Shown here: one piece after another, positions 7,732-14,948 of the stretch
Position numbering within the stretch: the first letter of the stretch is position 1
Layout: each line of letters begins with the position of its first letter
Source of the DNA: SMTZ1-83 sp048884925
Lineage (GTDB): Archaea > Asgardarchaeota > Thorarchaeia > Thorarchaeales > Thorarchaeaceae
Length of the DNA stretch: 19,446 nucleotides
Direction: 5' to 3'
Assembly (NCBI GenBank): GCA_048884925.1
Contig: JBHLQK010000029.1
Location: 1-19,446 of the forward strand
Notes under the pieces: generated by a model
Databases searched by the model: none
What the model saw: only the letters and a program-made list of their open reading frames with translations
Told to the model about the DNA's origin: nothing
Translations under genes and position numbers: made by a program

Positions 7732-8400
7732 ATGAGAGCAATGACTGACAAACTTCGATGCAGGGCGGTAATCTTTGACTTCGATGGAACCCTAGCCAAT
7801 ACCATGCCCTTCCTAGCACAAATTGGCGTAGAAGTCATGATGAGATTCTATGGCATCTCAGAAAAGGAAGCAGCAGAACGCTACAAGTCTACAACAGGAC
7901 TTCCATATGAGCATCAAATCAAACTAAACTTCCCTAACCACGAAAGCAATGACGAAGCCATTGATGTATTTGAGAAGATGAAGATAGAACGCATCTTTGA
8001 ACAGGAGCTATTCCCAGAATCAGAAAATATTCTGAGAAAATTGAAGCGCAAGGGGTTTATGATGTTCGTTTCATCTTCCACTTTTCAATCCACAATCACT
8101 GAGTACTTTGACCGATTAGGCATGCTTGGATACTTCACTGAGATTCTGGGCTATAGACCAGGCTTTGAGAAGGGCGCTCATCATTTCAACCATATCCATG
8201 ATCGCTATGAAATTCCTCTTCAAGATGTGGTGTTCATTGGTGATTCGCTAAAGGATTTTGAGCGATCAAGAAATCAGACTCAGTTTGTTGCACTGGAGGG
8301 AATGTTCACAAGAATAGATTTTGAAGAGGCTGGGCATTCGGGATACGTAATTGGGAACCTAGTTGAATTGGATGCCATTTTGGAGCCAATATTGGCCTAG
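7732..8400 (+). CDS. HAD-superfamily phosphatase (phosphoglycolate phosphatase-like, C1 cap)
   Basis: A 222-residue cytosolic hydrolase with all four HAD motifs: FDFDGT (nucleophile Asp16 and acid/base Asp18), the SSST segment (Ser115 region), Lys147 in FEKGAHHF, and GDSLKDFE (Asp171, Asp175). A helical C1-type cap lies between motifs I and II (about 24-95). This is the PGP/beta-phosphoglucomutase-like layout, probably a small phosphomonoester phosphatase. The substrate is unknown. The frame extends upstream into ppa, but the HAD core begins right after MRAMTDKLRC, so ATG 7732 is preferred (AGG 3 bases upstream) with ATG 7741 as an alternative. The gene follows ppa by 31 bases on the same strand, and its stop lies 4 bases from the convergent nadA stop. 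Confidence 0.88.
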   Translation: MRAMTDKLRCRAVIFDFDGTLANTMPFLAQIGVEVMMRFYGISEKEAAERYKSTTGLPYEHQIKLNFPNHESNDEAIDVFEKMKIERIFEQELFPESENILRKLKRKGFMMFVSSSTFQSTITEYFDRLGMLGYFTEILGYRPGFEKGAHHFNHIHDRYEIPLQDVVFIGDSLKDFERSRNQTQFVALEGMFTRIDFEEAGHSGYVIGNLVELDAILEPILA

Positions 8401-8404
8401 TGTT

Positions 8405-9355
8405 TCAATCAGATGCAGAAGCCTCAATAAACTGAGCATCCGGTGCGCGACTCATTTGTCCTAATATCTCCTGAATGTGCTCCACCATCTCCTTGGGAAC
8501 TGTTACAAGATTTTCCTCTGGTCGCTCCTCTAAAACATGCAACACCTTTTCCAGGCTGTTCTTCTTCATTTGACGGCAAACAGCTCTATCGTAAGCAGGA
8601 AGGATTGTCTTTTCCGGATGCTTGGCCTGCAGCTGCTCTATCAAGCCCAGCTCTGTGGCAATGACGAAGACCTGATCTGGTGACTCTGCTACAATCTTGA
8701 CCATTGCTCCAGTAGAGCCCACTATATCTGCAGCTTCCTGGACCTCCTCTGGACATTCAGGGTGAACAATGATTATAGCATCTGGATATTCCTCACGAAG
8801 AAGGGCAATCTGAGCTACATCAAACTGCTGATGAACATAGCAATGACCTCTAGGTTCAAGATCTATAATCTCTACGCCAGTCTGTCGACGCACATAATCA
8901 GCAAGGTTTTTGTCAGGACCAAATAACACTCTAGCCACTCCAAGAGCAGATACAACCTGCACTGCATTCCCTGATGTACAAATGACATCTGAAACTGACT
9001 TTGTTTCTGCAGTCGTGTTGACGTAAACAACCACTGGAGCATCTGGATACTTTTCTTTTAGTGCTCTTACCTTATCAGCACTCACCCAAGCCGCCAGAGG
9101 GCATATAGCATCTGTTGCAGGAATGTAGACAGGTGTCTTTTCATTGAGGACTGCAGCCATCTCTGCCATGAACTTGACACCAGCGAAAACGATCATGTCA
9201 TAACCACTGACTTCTGCAGACTTTCTGGCAAGCTGCAAAGAGTCGCCGACGAAATCTGCAACTTCTTGAATCTCCATTGGTTGGTAATTATGAGCAAGCA
9301 GCAATGCATTTCGCTCCTTCTTCAGCGAGAGTACTTTTTGCTGCATCTCACTCAT
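8405..9355 (-). CDS. nadA: Quinolinate synthase NadA (4Fe-4S)
   Basis: Condenses iminoaspartate with dihydroxyacetone phosphate to quinolinate, the precursor of NAD. The protein is 316 residues from ATG 9355 and opens LKKERNALLLAHNYQ, as in short archaeal NadA. The three cluster-ligand cysteines are present: Cys85 (AICPLA), Cys172 (GHCYVH) and Cys260 (AVCRQMKK), close to positions 83, 170 and 256 known for Pyrococcus NadA. VGDSLQLA, FAGVKFMAE, VYVNTTAE, FGPDKNLA and HPECP are also conserved. A GTG at 9388 would add 11 residues, but a TATA-like element at 9401-9407 places initiation downstream of it, so 9355 is preferred. nadB and nadC are not in the window. The gene is divergent from an NAD-kinase-family gene, and the pair shares a repeat-rich control region. 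Confidence 0.95.
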   Translation of the reverse strand: MSEMQQKVLSLKKERNALLLAHNYQPMEIQEVADFVGDSLQLARKSAEVSGYDMIVFAGVKFMAEMAAVLNEKTPVYIPATDAICPLAAWVSADKVRALKEKYPDAPVVVYVNTTAETKSVSDVICTSGNAVQVVSALGVARVLFGPDKNLADYVRRQTGVEIIDLEPRGHCYVHQQFDVAQIALLREEYPDAIIIVHPECPEEVQEAADIVGSTGAMVKIVAESPDQVFVIATELGLIEQLQAKHPEKTILPAYDRAVCRQMKKNSLEKVLHVLEERPEENLVTVPKEMVEHIQEILGQMSRAPDAQFIEASASD

Positions 9356-9400
9356 CTTGCTGGTCAACGATTTGCACCATGTTAGCACCTTGCATTTAGG

Positions 9401-9407
9401 TTATTAA
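9401..9407 (-). promoter_or_regulatory. Candidate TATA box for nadA
   Basis: The minus strand reads TTAATAA within GGTTAATAACC. Initiation about 26 bases downstream (near 9378) would leave a leader of about 23 bases before ATG 9355. Confidence 0.4.
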
Positions 9408-9419
9408 CCAAATCACAAA

Positions 9420-9533
9420 CGGCAAACATTGTCGTGCATGTAATCGTTTGGCAACATTTGCCGTGCTCAAGCGCTTTTGCCAGCTTGATTTAAGAGGTCG
9501 AACCCGACCACAGAAAACAGACTCTCTGGCAAA
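9420..9533. promoter_or_regulatory. Repeated GGCAAA/TTTGCC hexamers between nadA and the NAD-kinase-like gene
   Basis: The hexamer GGCAAA or its complement occurs at 9421-9426, 9457-9462, 9476-9481 and 9528-9533. A close variant, GTTTGGCAAC, lies at 9446-9455. CGGCAAA (9420-9426) and TTTGCCG (9457-9463) form an exact 7-base inverted repeat with a 30-base spacer. Three copies and the variant lie between the two candidate TATA boxes, and the fourth lies just before the ribosome site of the kinase-like gene. This layout suits a regulator controlling both divergent genes. The role is inferred. Confidence 0.4.
9488..9494 (+). promoter_or_regulatory. Candidate TATA-like element for the NAD-kinase-like gene
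   Basis: ATTTAAG inside GATTTAAGAGG lies about 25-30 bases before a plausible start site near 9516. That would give a leader of about 30 bases containing the GGGAGG ribosome site at 9535-9540. Confidence 0.3.
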
Positions 9534-9545
9534 TGGGAGGACACC

Positions 9546-10604
9546 ATAACGAAAATCGGCGTCGTTTCGGGACTAGAAGCAAGCATGGTAGAGGACACTC
9601 GTGAAATCATGCGAATACTGCAATCTAGTGACGTTGATCTTCAAATTGAGGAAAAGACGGGTCAGGCTCTGAAGAAAAAAGGAATCCCGATAAAGAAACT
9701 CGATTCCGACCTGATCATTATCATTGGTTCTGACAAATCACTCCTAAACTCCTTGCTCCAGCTTGGAAATTCAGTCGTACCGTTCTTGCCTGTATCATCA
9801 AAAGGGCAGCCTGACTTCCTCTTTGATGTGACCGCATCTACTTTCGAAGATGTGGTCCCAGATCTCCTAGAAGCGCGTTGGACTGAAGACCGGCGGAACA
9901 GACTTAGAGTGACAATTGCAGGTAAGTCAAGTCCTCCACTTCTGAATGATGTAGGAATCTTTGCAAGGCGTAGCGCAACACTGATTCGCTATTCGCTCTA
10001 TCTTGACAGTGAACGGTTCTGGAAAGATGGTAGCGATGGTCTGATCATAGCAACTCCAACTGGAAGTACCGCCTACTCCATGAGTGTGGGTGGACCGGTC
10101 GTCCTCCCTCCTGCACATGTTATGACCATAATCCCTGTAAACAGTGTAAATCCAGCAAGAAGATCGCTAGTTGTGGATGACAACACAGTCATAGAGATTC
10201 GAGATTTGACAAGTTCTGTCGCAATAGAAGCTGTATTTGATGGTCAGCTTCGCCGAAAAGTCGATGGCGGACCAGTAGTCATCGAGCGCGCGGAGATAGA
10301 TGCAGTCTTTGTAAAGCTATCGGAGGAGCGTGTAGCTGCTCTGAGAGGGAAGCTTCATCAGATGACTGAAGCCTTTGGAGACTTGGCACAAGAACTTCCT
10401 CCAAGTGCTAAACTTGTACTCAAAGTGCTTGAATATCAGGGGCAATTGACACAGAGAGAACTAGTTGAGGAAACACTCCTCCCCGCTAGAACTGTGAGAT
10501 ACGCCCTTTCCATTCTAATCTCAGATGGACTAGTTTCGAAACGAGTTTCTTTGAGGGATAGTCGGCAGGGCCTTTATCGAGTGGCTAATAGCAGGAGTGA
10601 ATGA
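9546..10604 (+). CDS. NAD kinase-family protein with altered GGDGT motif and C-terminal winged helix; likely ATA start
   Basis: Residues 1 to about 270 follow the NAD kinase fold: beta-1 KIGVVSG; the nucleotide loop; LNDVGIF (the NE/D motif, Asn134-Asp135); and DGLIIATPTGSTAYSMSVGG (164-183), which is fully conserved. The normally invariant GGDGT is GSDKS (61-65), so the Asp is kept but two Gly and the Thr are changed. Residues about 287-350 form a winged helix-turn-helix (KLVLKVLEYQGQLTQRELV, then a recognition-helix-like ARTVRYALSILISDGLV). The combination suggests an NAD(P)-sensing transcription factor, or an active kinase with a DNA-binding tail. The start is odd: beta-1 lies upstream of the first ATG (9585), and the only codon placed properly after GGGAGG (5-base gap) is ATA 9546. 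If 9585 is used, the protein loses beta-1. Adjacent to divergent nadA and followed by a beta-CASP gene. Confidence 0.85.
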   Translation: MTKIGVVSGLEASMVEDTREIMRILQSSDVDLQIEEKTGQALKKKGIPIKKLDSDLIIIIGSDKSLLNSLLQLGNSVVPFLPVSSKGQPDFLFDVTASTFEDVVPDLLEARWTEDRRNRLRVTIAGKSSPPLLNDVGIFARRSATLIRYSLYLDSERFWKDGSDGLIIATPTGSTAYSMSVGGPVVLPPAHVMTIIPVNSVNPARRSLVVDDNTVIEIRDLTSSVAIEAVFDGQLRRKVDGGPVVIERAEIDAVFVKLSEERVAALRGKLHQMTEAFGDLAQELPPSAKLVLKVLEYQGQLTQRELVEETLLPARTVRYALSILISDGLVSKRVSLRDSRQGLYRVANSRSE

Positions 10605-10605
10605 A

Positions 10606-12747
10606 ATGGACTTAGAGAAGTCAAAGATGCCAACGACAAAGAACACAGTTGTTTCGAAGGTCCTTGCTAAAATACTCAGTGATGCTGAGAGCGCCCTAAG
10701 GGGAGAAGATGTTTCTCTGGAAGCAGGGTTCTTCGGAGAGAATAGTGAACTCCCGGCTTATGCATTGATTCTATCGGAGGGGGGTGAAGCTGGGTCCCTT
10801 ACTCAGGCAAAAGCAGTTGATGCTCTTCTACAGCGAATCTACAGAGACGAGGCTTCTGAAGTTAGTGAATCTAGTATGATTGCATGCCTGACTCTAGGCT
10901 TCTACGGACTTGTGTTTGCAAAGTATGATGATGAGGATTTCAGGTATCTCTATCGTTATGCGACGAGGGCAATAAGGAAATATAACGTGGTTGAGGAGTG
11001 GCTAAAGAAGGCCCTAGTCTTTGAATCGCTCCTTCATCATATCGATCCTGAGGGAATCTTTAGTAGAGTGCTCATCTGGCTCAAATATCTAGGAGCACCC
11101 ATATTCAATCCGATGGTGTTGGCCGCAACTTGTCAGGAGTTTGAAGTGGATGCAGAGAAATACATCGAGCAACCTGAAATCAAGCTAATAGACACGATTA
11201 GAAGACATTCGGAATACTTGGAAGAAGCACTTGGAAACCGGTCTTATCACGAAACTCGAAATGCAACCAAAGACTGGCTCCCTGATGCGCTCTCCTCTGA
11301 GCTGTTGTCAATCTATCGTAAAAGTGCAAATGATGAGGCACAGAATAAGATTCGAGAAGACATGAGCCCAAAGGATGCATTCAAGCAAGTCAATGAGGTA
11401 TTCAAGAAGACTGGATTTCAGAGCAATTCTGAGTCGGTTTTGCCTGTACGGCTCCAGGATCTTCAATCTCCGCCTAATCCTCCTGCTGTTGATCCTATCG
11501 TCTTTGAATTAATACCCAAGAAACTCAGGATGGACTTGCTGCCTGCTGTAGCCTATTCAACGAAGACAAAGCGTATTGAAGTCATATTTCTTGGAGGGCC
11601 AAGAATCGGGCAAAGCGGGATTCTAATCAAGACCGACACTGGCGGCATCTTGATGGATTTTGGCCTGTCAGTTGCGAATCATAGGATCCCAGAGTGGGTA
11701 CCAGAATTAGAAATGATAGACTCTGTTCTAGTGAGCCATTCGCACCTCGACCATATTGGCGGATTGCCAGTTCTGTATGAAAAATACACTGGAAAGTGGT
11801 GTTCGGTTGGATTCACTGGGGCAATCACTAAGGCTCTACTTCAAGATGCAATTAAAGTAGGTACGCCGCATCCTCCCAGAAAGAAGGATAGGTGGGACCT
11901 CATCTCTCGATTCAATCAGGATAATGTGGACAAGGTGTCCAAGAATCATGTCAAGCTTGAGCTTGGGAAAAGCAGTGAAGTTGGACCAGGAATACTTGTA
12001 ACACCTATTGACGCATCCCACATTCCGGGCAGTGTTTCTTACCTTGTCGATATTGAGGGTGTAAAGATATTATACACCGGTGATTTCAACATGGACAAGT
12101 CTGTCCTGTTTCCAGGTGCGAATCTTCCAACTGACCCAGACATGATTATTTTTGATGGCACATATTGGGGAAGGGTAGACTTTGACCGTCAGAAGGTTTC
12201 AGAAACAATCTCGGATGTTATCCAAACCAGTGGCCCAGTTATTATACCAAGCTTTGCGGTCGGCAGGTCTCAGGAGATCCTAGTTACATTGGATAATCTT
12301 GGAATAACCAAGCAGAGAAATGTCATGGTGGCTGGATTGGCTGAGCATATCACCAAACTAGTTGGGATATCTGGTAGCTGGCAGGGTATGAAGAAAAACA
12401 AAGTTACTCTGGATAAAGAAGATGTTCTTGTGGCAGGCGGGGGAATGATGGGTGGAGGCTTGGCTCGTCAACATTTCAAGGAACATCGGAAGGATCCAGA
12501 AGCTGCCGTGATTCTATGTGGGTACCTCGCACCAAGAACACCCGGATGGAACCTGCTGCACGGATATGAGCCCCATGATTGCCAAGTGGAATATGCAAGG
12601 CTGAGTGCGCATTCCTCTGCATCGAATCTTGAGAAGTACATCAAATCCTGCAAAGGTAAGAAGGTGATGATTCATACTCCCTATCCCGATGCTCCAAAGG
12701 GAATTATCATGCCTGGATTTCAGGAACGCATCGTACTGAAAACCTAA
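10606..12747 (+). CDS. Beta-CASP metallo-beta-lactamase nuclease (CPSF73/RNase J-like) with a novel N-terminal domain
   Basis: A 713-residue protein. The C-terminal part (about 320-713) is a metallo-beta-lactamase with a beta-CASP insert. Zn ligands are visible: H378-S-H380-L-D382-H383, His472 (DASHIPGS), Asp493 (YTGDFN). Beta-CASP motif A is Asp517 (FDGTYW, where ESTYG is common), PSFAVGRSQE follows, motif B is His669 (LSAHSS) and motif C is His690 (VMIHTPYP). All metal-binding positions are present, so RNA cleavage or exonuclease activity is expected from the family. Residues 1 to about 310 are mostly helical, with no KH domain or other module I recognise. Archaeal aCPSF1 normally has KH domains there, so this is a different subgroup. 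The start is ATG 10606, with GGAG 8 bases before it. It lies 1 base after the stop of the NAD-kinase-like gene, so the two are translationally coupled. Confidence 0.87.
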   Translation: MDLEKSKMPTTKNTVVSKVLAKILSDAESALRGEDVSLEAGFFGENSELPAYALILSEGGEAGSLTQAKAVDALLQRIYRDEASEVSESSMIACLTLGFYGLVFAKYDDEDFRYLYRYATRAIRKYNVVEEWLKKALVFESLLHHIDPEGIFSRVLIWLKYLGAPIFNPMVLAATCQEFEVDAEKYIEQPEIKLIDTIRRHSEYLEEALGNRSYHETRNATKDWLPDALSSELLSIYRKSANDEAQNKIREDMSPKDAFKQVNEVFKKTGFQSNSESVLPVRLQDLQSPPNPPAVDPIVFELIPKKLRMDLLPAVAYSTKTKRIEVIFLGGPRIGQSGILIKTDTGGILMDFGLSVANHRIPEWVPELEMIDSVLVSHSHLDHIGGLPVLYEKYTGKWCSVGFTGAITKALLQDAIKVGTPHPPRKKDRWDLISRFNQDNVDKVSKNHVKLELGKSSEVGPGILVTPIDASHIPGSVSYLVDIEGVKILYTGDFNMDKSVLFPGANLPTDPDMIIFDGTYWGRVDFDRQKVSETISDVIQTSGPVIIPSFAVGRSQEILVTLDNLGITKQRNVMVAGLAEHITKLVGISGSWQGMKKNKVTLDKEDVLVAGGGMMGGGLARQHFKEHRKDPEAAVILCGYLAPRTPGWNLLHGYEPHDCQVEYARLSAHSSASNLEKYIKSCKGKKVMIHTPYPDAPKGIIMPGFQERIVLKT

Positions 12748-12758
12748 AGAAGATCAGG

Positions 12759-14702
12759 TTAGGCTACTACCTCAAGTACGCCATCAAGAACAAGTTTAGT
12801 TGCCACAAACTTCATGGCAGGCAAGCTGACATTCAGCTTCTTCACTACATCTTGCAGAGCTGTTTGTCCGTCACAGAGGTCAACAAACTTCACCACGACA
12901 GCGCCGTAGGCCTTCTGTGTTTCCTCATCAACCTCGCCACTCTTGCGGAGATGACTATCCGGTTGAATCTCAACCTGGAAATCAATCCAGCCGTAGCGTT
13001 CCATGAGTTGAAGACAACCGATGACTGTTTCTCGAGGGAGATCAAGGCTTCTAACAAGTCCGCCAACCGTGTTGCTGCCATCAATCGCAGCTTTCACTTC
13101 CACTACAGCTTTGCCAACTTGCCGATTGTCAAAAGGTAGCGGTTTCCCAGCTTCTCGCGCACGTGCAACATAATCGAAACTCACTGGACGCAGGGGCAAT
13201 TGAGTAAGCACCATGAACATAGAAGGCTCAAATTCTGCTGGAGACCCATCCCATGTAGGCCAGACATCTCTGAACATATCTTCAATCTCTCTCAGAAGTC
13301 CTCCCATTGTTCGCCTGTGCTCTTCTTCAGCAGCGTCATTTGTCACAATGAGTGCCATAACGAAGTGATCTGACTTCTCCACCATTACCAGATTGCCTTC
13401 ATGTTCTATGGTCTCTAATGCGTCGGTCTTGTCAGCAATGCCGCTAGAGTCTCCGTCTATACCTCCAAATGAGTCGAGAGCAGAAATTAGGGAAGCAACG
13501 GAGTTTGTGTCAATCTCCTCGCCAGAGTAGTTTAGGTGGTAGGAGACCTCTGAGAGTCCTTCCTTCTGTACAATAAGCAGCAAATGCAGGATTCGAGCTT
13601 GATCAAATATGCGTCTATCTACGACTTGTGGAGTATCTATTGCATCAGCATCCCCAGATCTCGACTTCACACGGGATTCCGTCTGAGAGGCAGCATAATC
13701 CGTTGTTGTTTCGCCGCTATGTTCAGTTGATTCTTGATATGGTTCCTTTACATACGCTCCATCGTCTGCAGCACGCCGTGCGGCAGGAGCGGGTTCAATC
13801 TCTTCAGTTCCCTTGCGAACAGTAATCATCTCGCTTATGGGTCTATCTGGCAGCTGGACACCCACCGTCTTTGCAGCAACCTCAAGCATTAGGCGGATGA
13901 AATCTTCCCTGCGGGTCTTGTCAGTTGCCACCATGCTGTACGAGGGAGCTCCCAGAAGACGCTGAATCTTCTCACTCTTCATGGATTCAGGCAGGTCCTG
14001 CTTGTTTGCTATAATGAACAATGGAACTGCAGGTGCCTCTTTCTTGATGGTTCTGAGAAGGGTCTTGGTCTGCATGACATTTCTGAAACTTGAGTCTGTC
14101 ACCAAGAAGATGACATCCGTTCCTGCAAAGTAGAACTGCCACAGATCTTGAAAGACAGCCTGTCCTGCAAAATCCCAAATGGTCACTAGAAAAGTCCCGA
14201 ATTGAATTGTCTCGGACGAGTCTACAGCAACGTTGATGGTTGGTACATACCCACCTGGTGCAGGTTCTCTGCCAAAGAGCAGTCTCAAGAGAGTAGACTT
14301 TCCCACACCACCACTTCCAACGAAGCTGATCTTGAACCTCGTGAAGATAAGCTCACCAAGAATGTCCTCAAGGTTGTCACGGATGTAGCCTATACTGTTG
14401 CCCCGAAGTGCTGTAGAAATGCGGCCTGCTCCTTCTCTGGCCTTGTGTTTGATTGTACGCTCCTCATCCCGTCCGTCTGTGACAAACATCAGGATGAGCT
14501 CATCGTCGACTACTGAATGAAACACTTTATGGGCGCCTACATAAACCGGAGTGTCTGCTGAGAGACCTTCCGTTGAATGTAGATCTCTCCAGCCTGTTAG
14601 GAATTCTTGGATATCAGAGTCCGTGAAGTCAATCTTCCAGAATCTGGTTCGAGTCACAACACCACCGTCGACCTTATCAATCAACAGAACGTTGTGTATC
14701 AT
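12759..14702 (-). CDS. Multidomain small GTPase: longin-like, Arf/Rag-like G domain, longin/roadblock-like, winged helices
   Basis: A 647-residue soluble protein. Residues 1 to about 115 look like a longin domain (MIHNVLLIDKVDGGVVTR, then DELILMFVTDG and a long helix). About 122-285 is a complete Ras-like G domain: G1 GSGGVGKS (129-136), G2 Thr155 (PTIN), G3 WDFAGQ (176-181), G4 NKQD (233-236), G5 VAT (258-260). WDFAGQ recalls Roc/Rag and NKQDLP recalls Arf. Residues 290-360 are a polar, probably disordered linker. About 365-510 resembles a second longin/roadblock-type alpha/beta unit. Two winged-helix-like modules follow (about 530-578 and 600-645). There is no lipidation site or membrane segment. 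The start has GGAG 10 bases upstream. Such fusions fit Asgard archaea, where GTPase and longin/roadblock modules are abundant. The cellular role is unknown. The G-domain call is firm; the flanking-domain calls are inferred. Confidence 0.9.
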   Translation of the reverse strand: MIHNVLLIDKVDGGVVTRTRFWKIDFTDSDIQEFLTGWRDLHSTEGLSADTPVYVGAHKVFHSVVDDELILMFVTDGRDEERTIKHKAREGAGRISTALRGNSIGYIRDNLEDILGELIFTRFKISFVGSGGVGKSTLLRLLFGREPAPGGYVPTINVAVDSSETIQFGTFLVTIWDFAGQAVFQDLWQFYFAGTDVIFLVTDSSFRNVMQTKTLLRTIKKEAPAVPLFIIANKQDLPESMKSEKIQRLLGAPSYSMVATDKTRREDFIRLMLEVAAKTVGVQLPDRPISEMITVRKGTEEIEPAPAARRAADDGAYVKEPYQESTEHSGETTTDYAASQTESRVKSRSGDADAIDTPQVVDRRIFDQARILHLLLIVQKEGLSEVSYHLNYSGEEIDTNSVASLISALDSFGGIDGDSSGIADKTDALETIEHEGNLVMVEKSDHFVMALIVTNDAAEEEHRRTMGGLLREIEDMFRDVWPTWDGSPAEFEPSMFMVLTQLPLRPVSFDYVARAREAGKPLPFDNRQVGKAVVEVKAAIDGSNTVGGLVRSLDLPRETVIGCLQLMERYGWIDFQVEIQPDSHLRKSGEVDEETQKAYGAVVVKFVDLCDGQTALQDVVKKLNVSLPAMKFVATKLVLDGVLEVVA

Positions 14703-14750
14703 CCATTATTCACTCCGGGAGCTAGTCCTTTTTGACGTGCTTTACATCTG

Positions 14751-14757
14751 ATTTATA
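14751..14757 (-). promoter_or_regulatory. Candidate TATA box for the GTPase gene
   Basis: The minus strand reads TATAAAT within CCTATAAATC. A start about 26 bases downstream (near 14728) gives a leader of about 26 bases that holds GGAG at 14713-14716. Confidence 0.45.
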
Positions 14758-14812
14758 GGAATTATAGATAAACTAACCTGCTATCAAGATTACTGGTATA
14801 GTACATGGCCGC

Positions 14813-14941
14813 ATGACTTTCTCTTGTCAAAGGGTAAAAGAACTTGTCGAAGAGCACGAAATCCTAGAACACTCTGTATCTTTTATGGCGCCCAGTCTTG
14901 GGAAAAGGCTAAAGAATGGCTTTGATATTCAGGTTTACTAG
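14813..14941 (+). CDS. Tentative 42-residue small ORF upstream of the exported protein gene
   Basis: An ATG-to-TAG frame of 42 residues with an amphipathic, protein-like stretch (RVKELVEEHEILEH). It ends 7 bases before the GTG of the next gene, and that gene's AGGT site overlaps its stop. There is no Shine-Dalgarno sequence before the ATG. It may be a leader peptide or a gene remnant, or it may occur by chance. Confidence 0.2.
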   Translation: MTFSCQRVKELVEEHEILEHSVSFMAPSLGKRLKNGFDIQVY

Positions 14942-14948
14942 GTAAGAC

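Noticed and set aside
9356..9388. GTG 9388 start for nadA
   Set aside because: It lies only 13 bases from the candidate TATA box, and short NadA proteins begin at the equivalent of Met 9355.
9496..9509. GGTCG-AACC-CGACC small hairpin upstream of the kinase-like gene
   Set aside because: Only a 5-bp stem, which can easily arise by chance, and it has no clear relation to the repeated hexamers.
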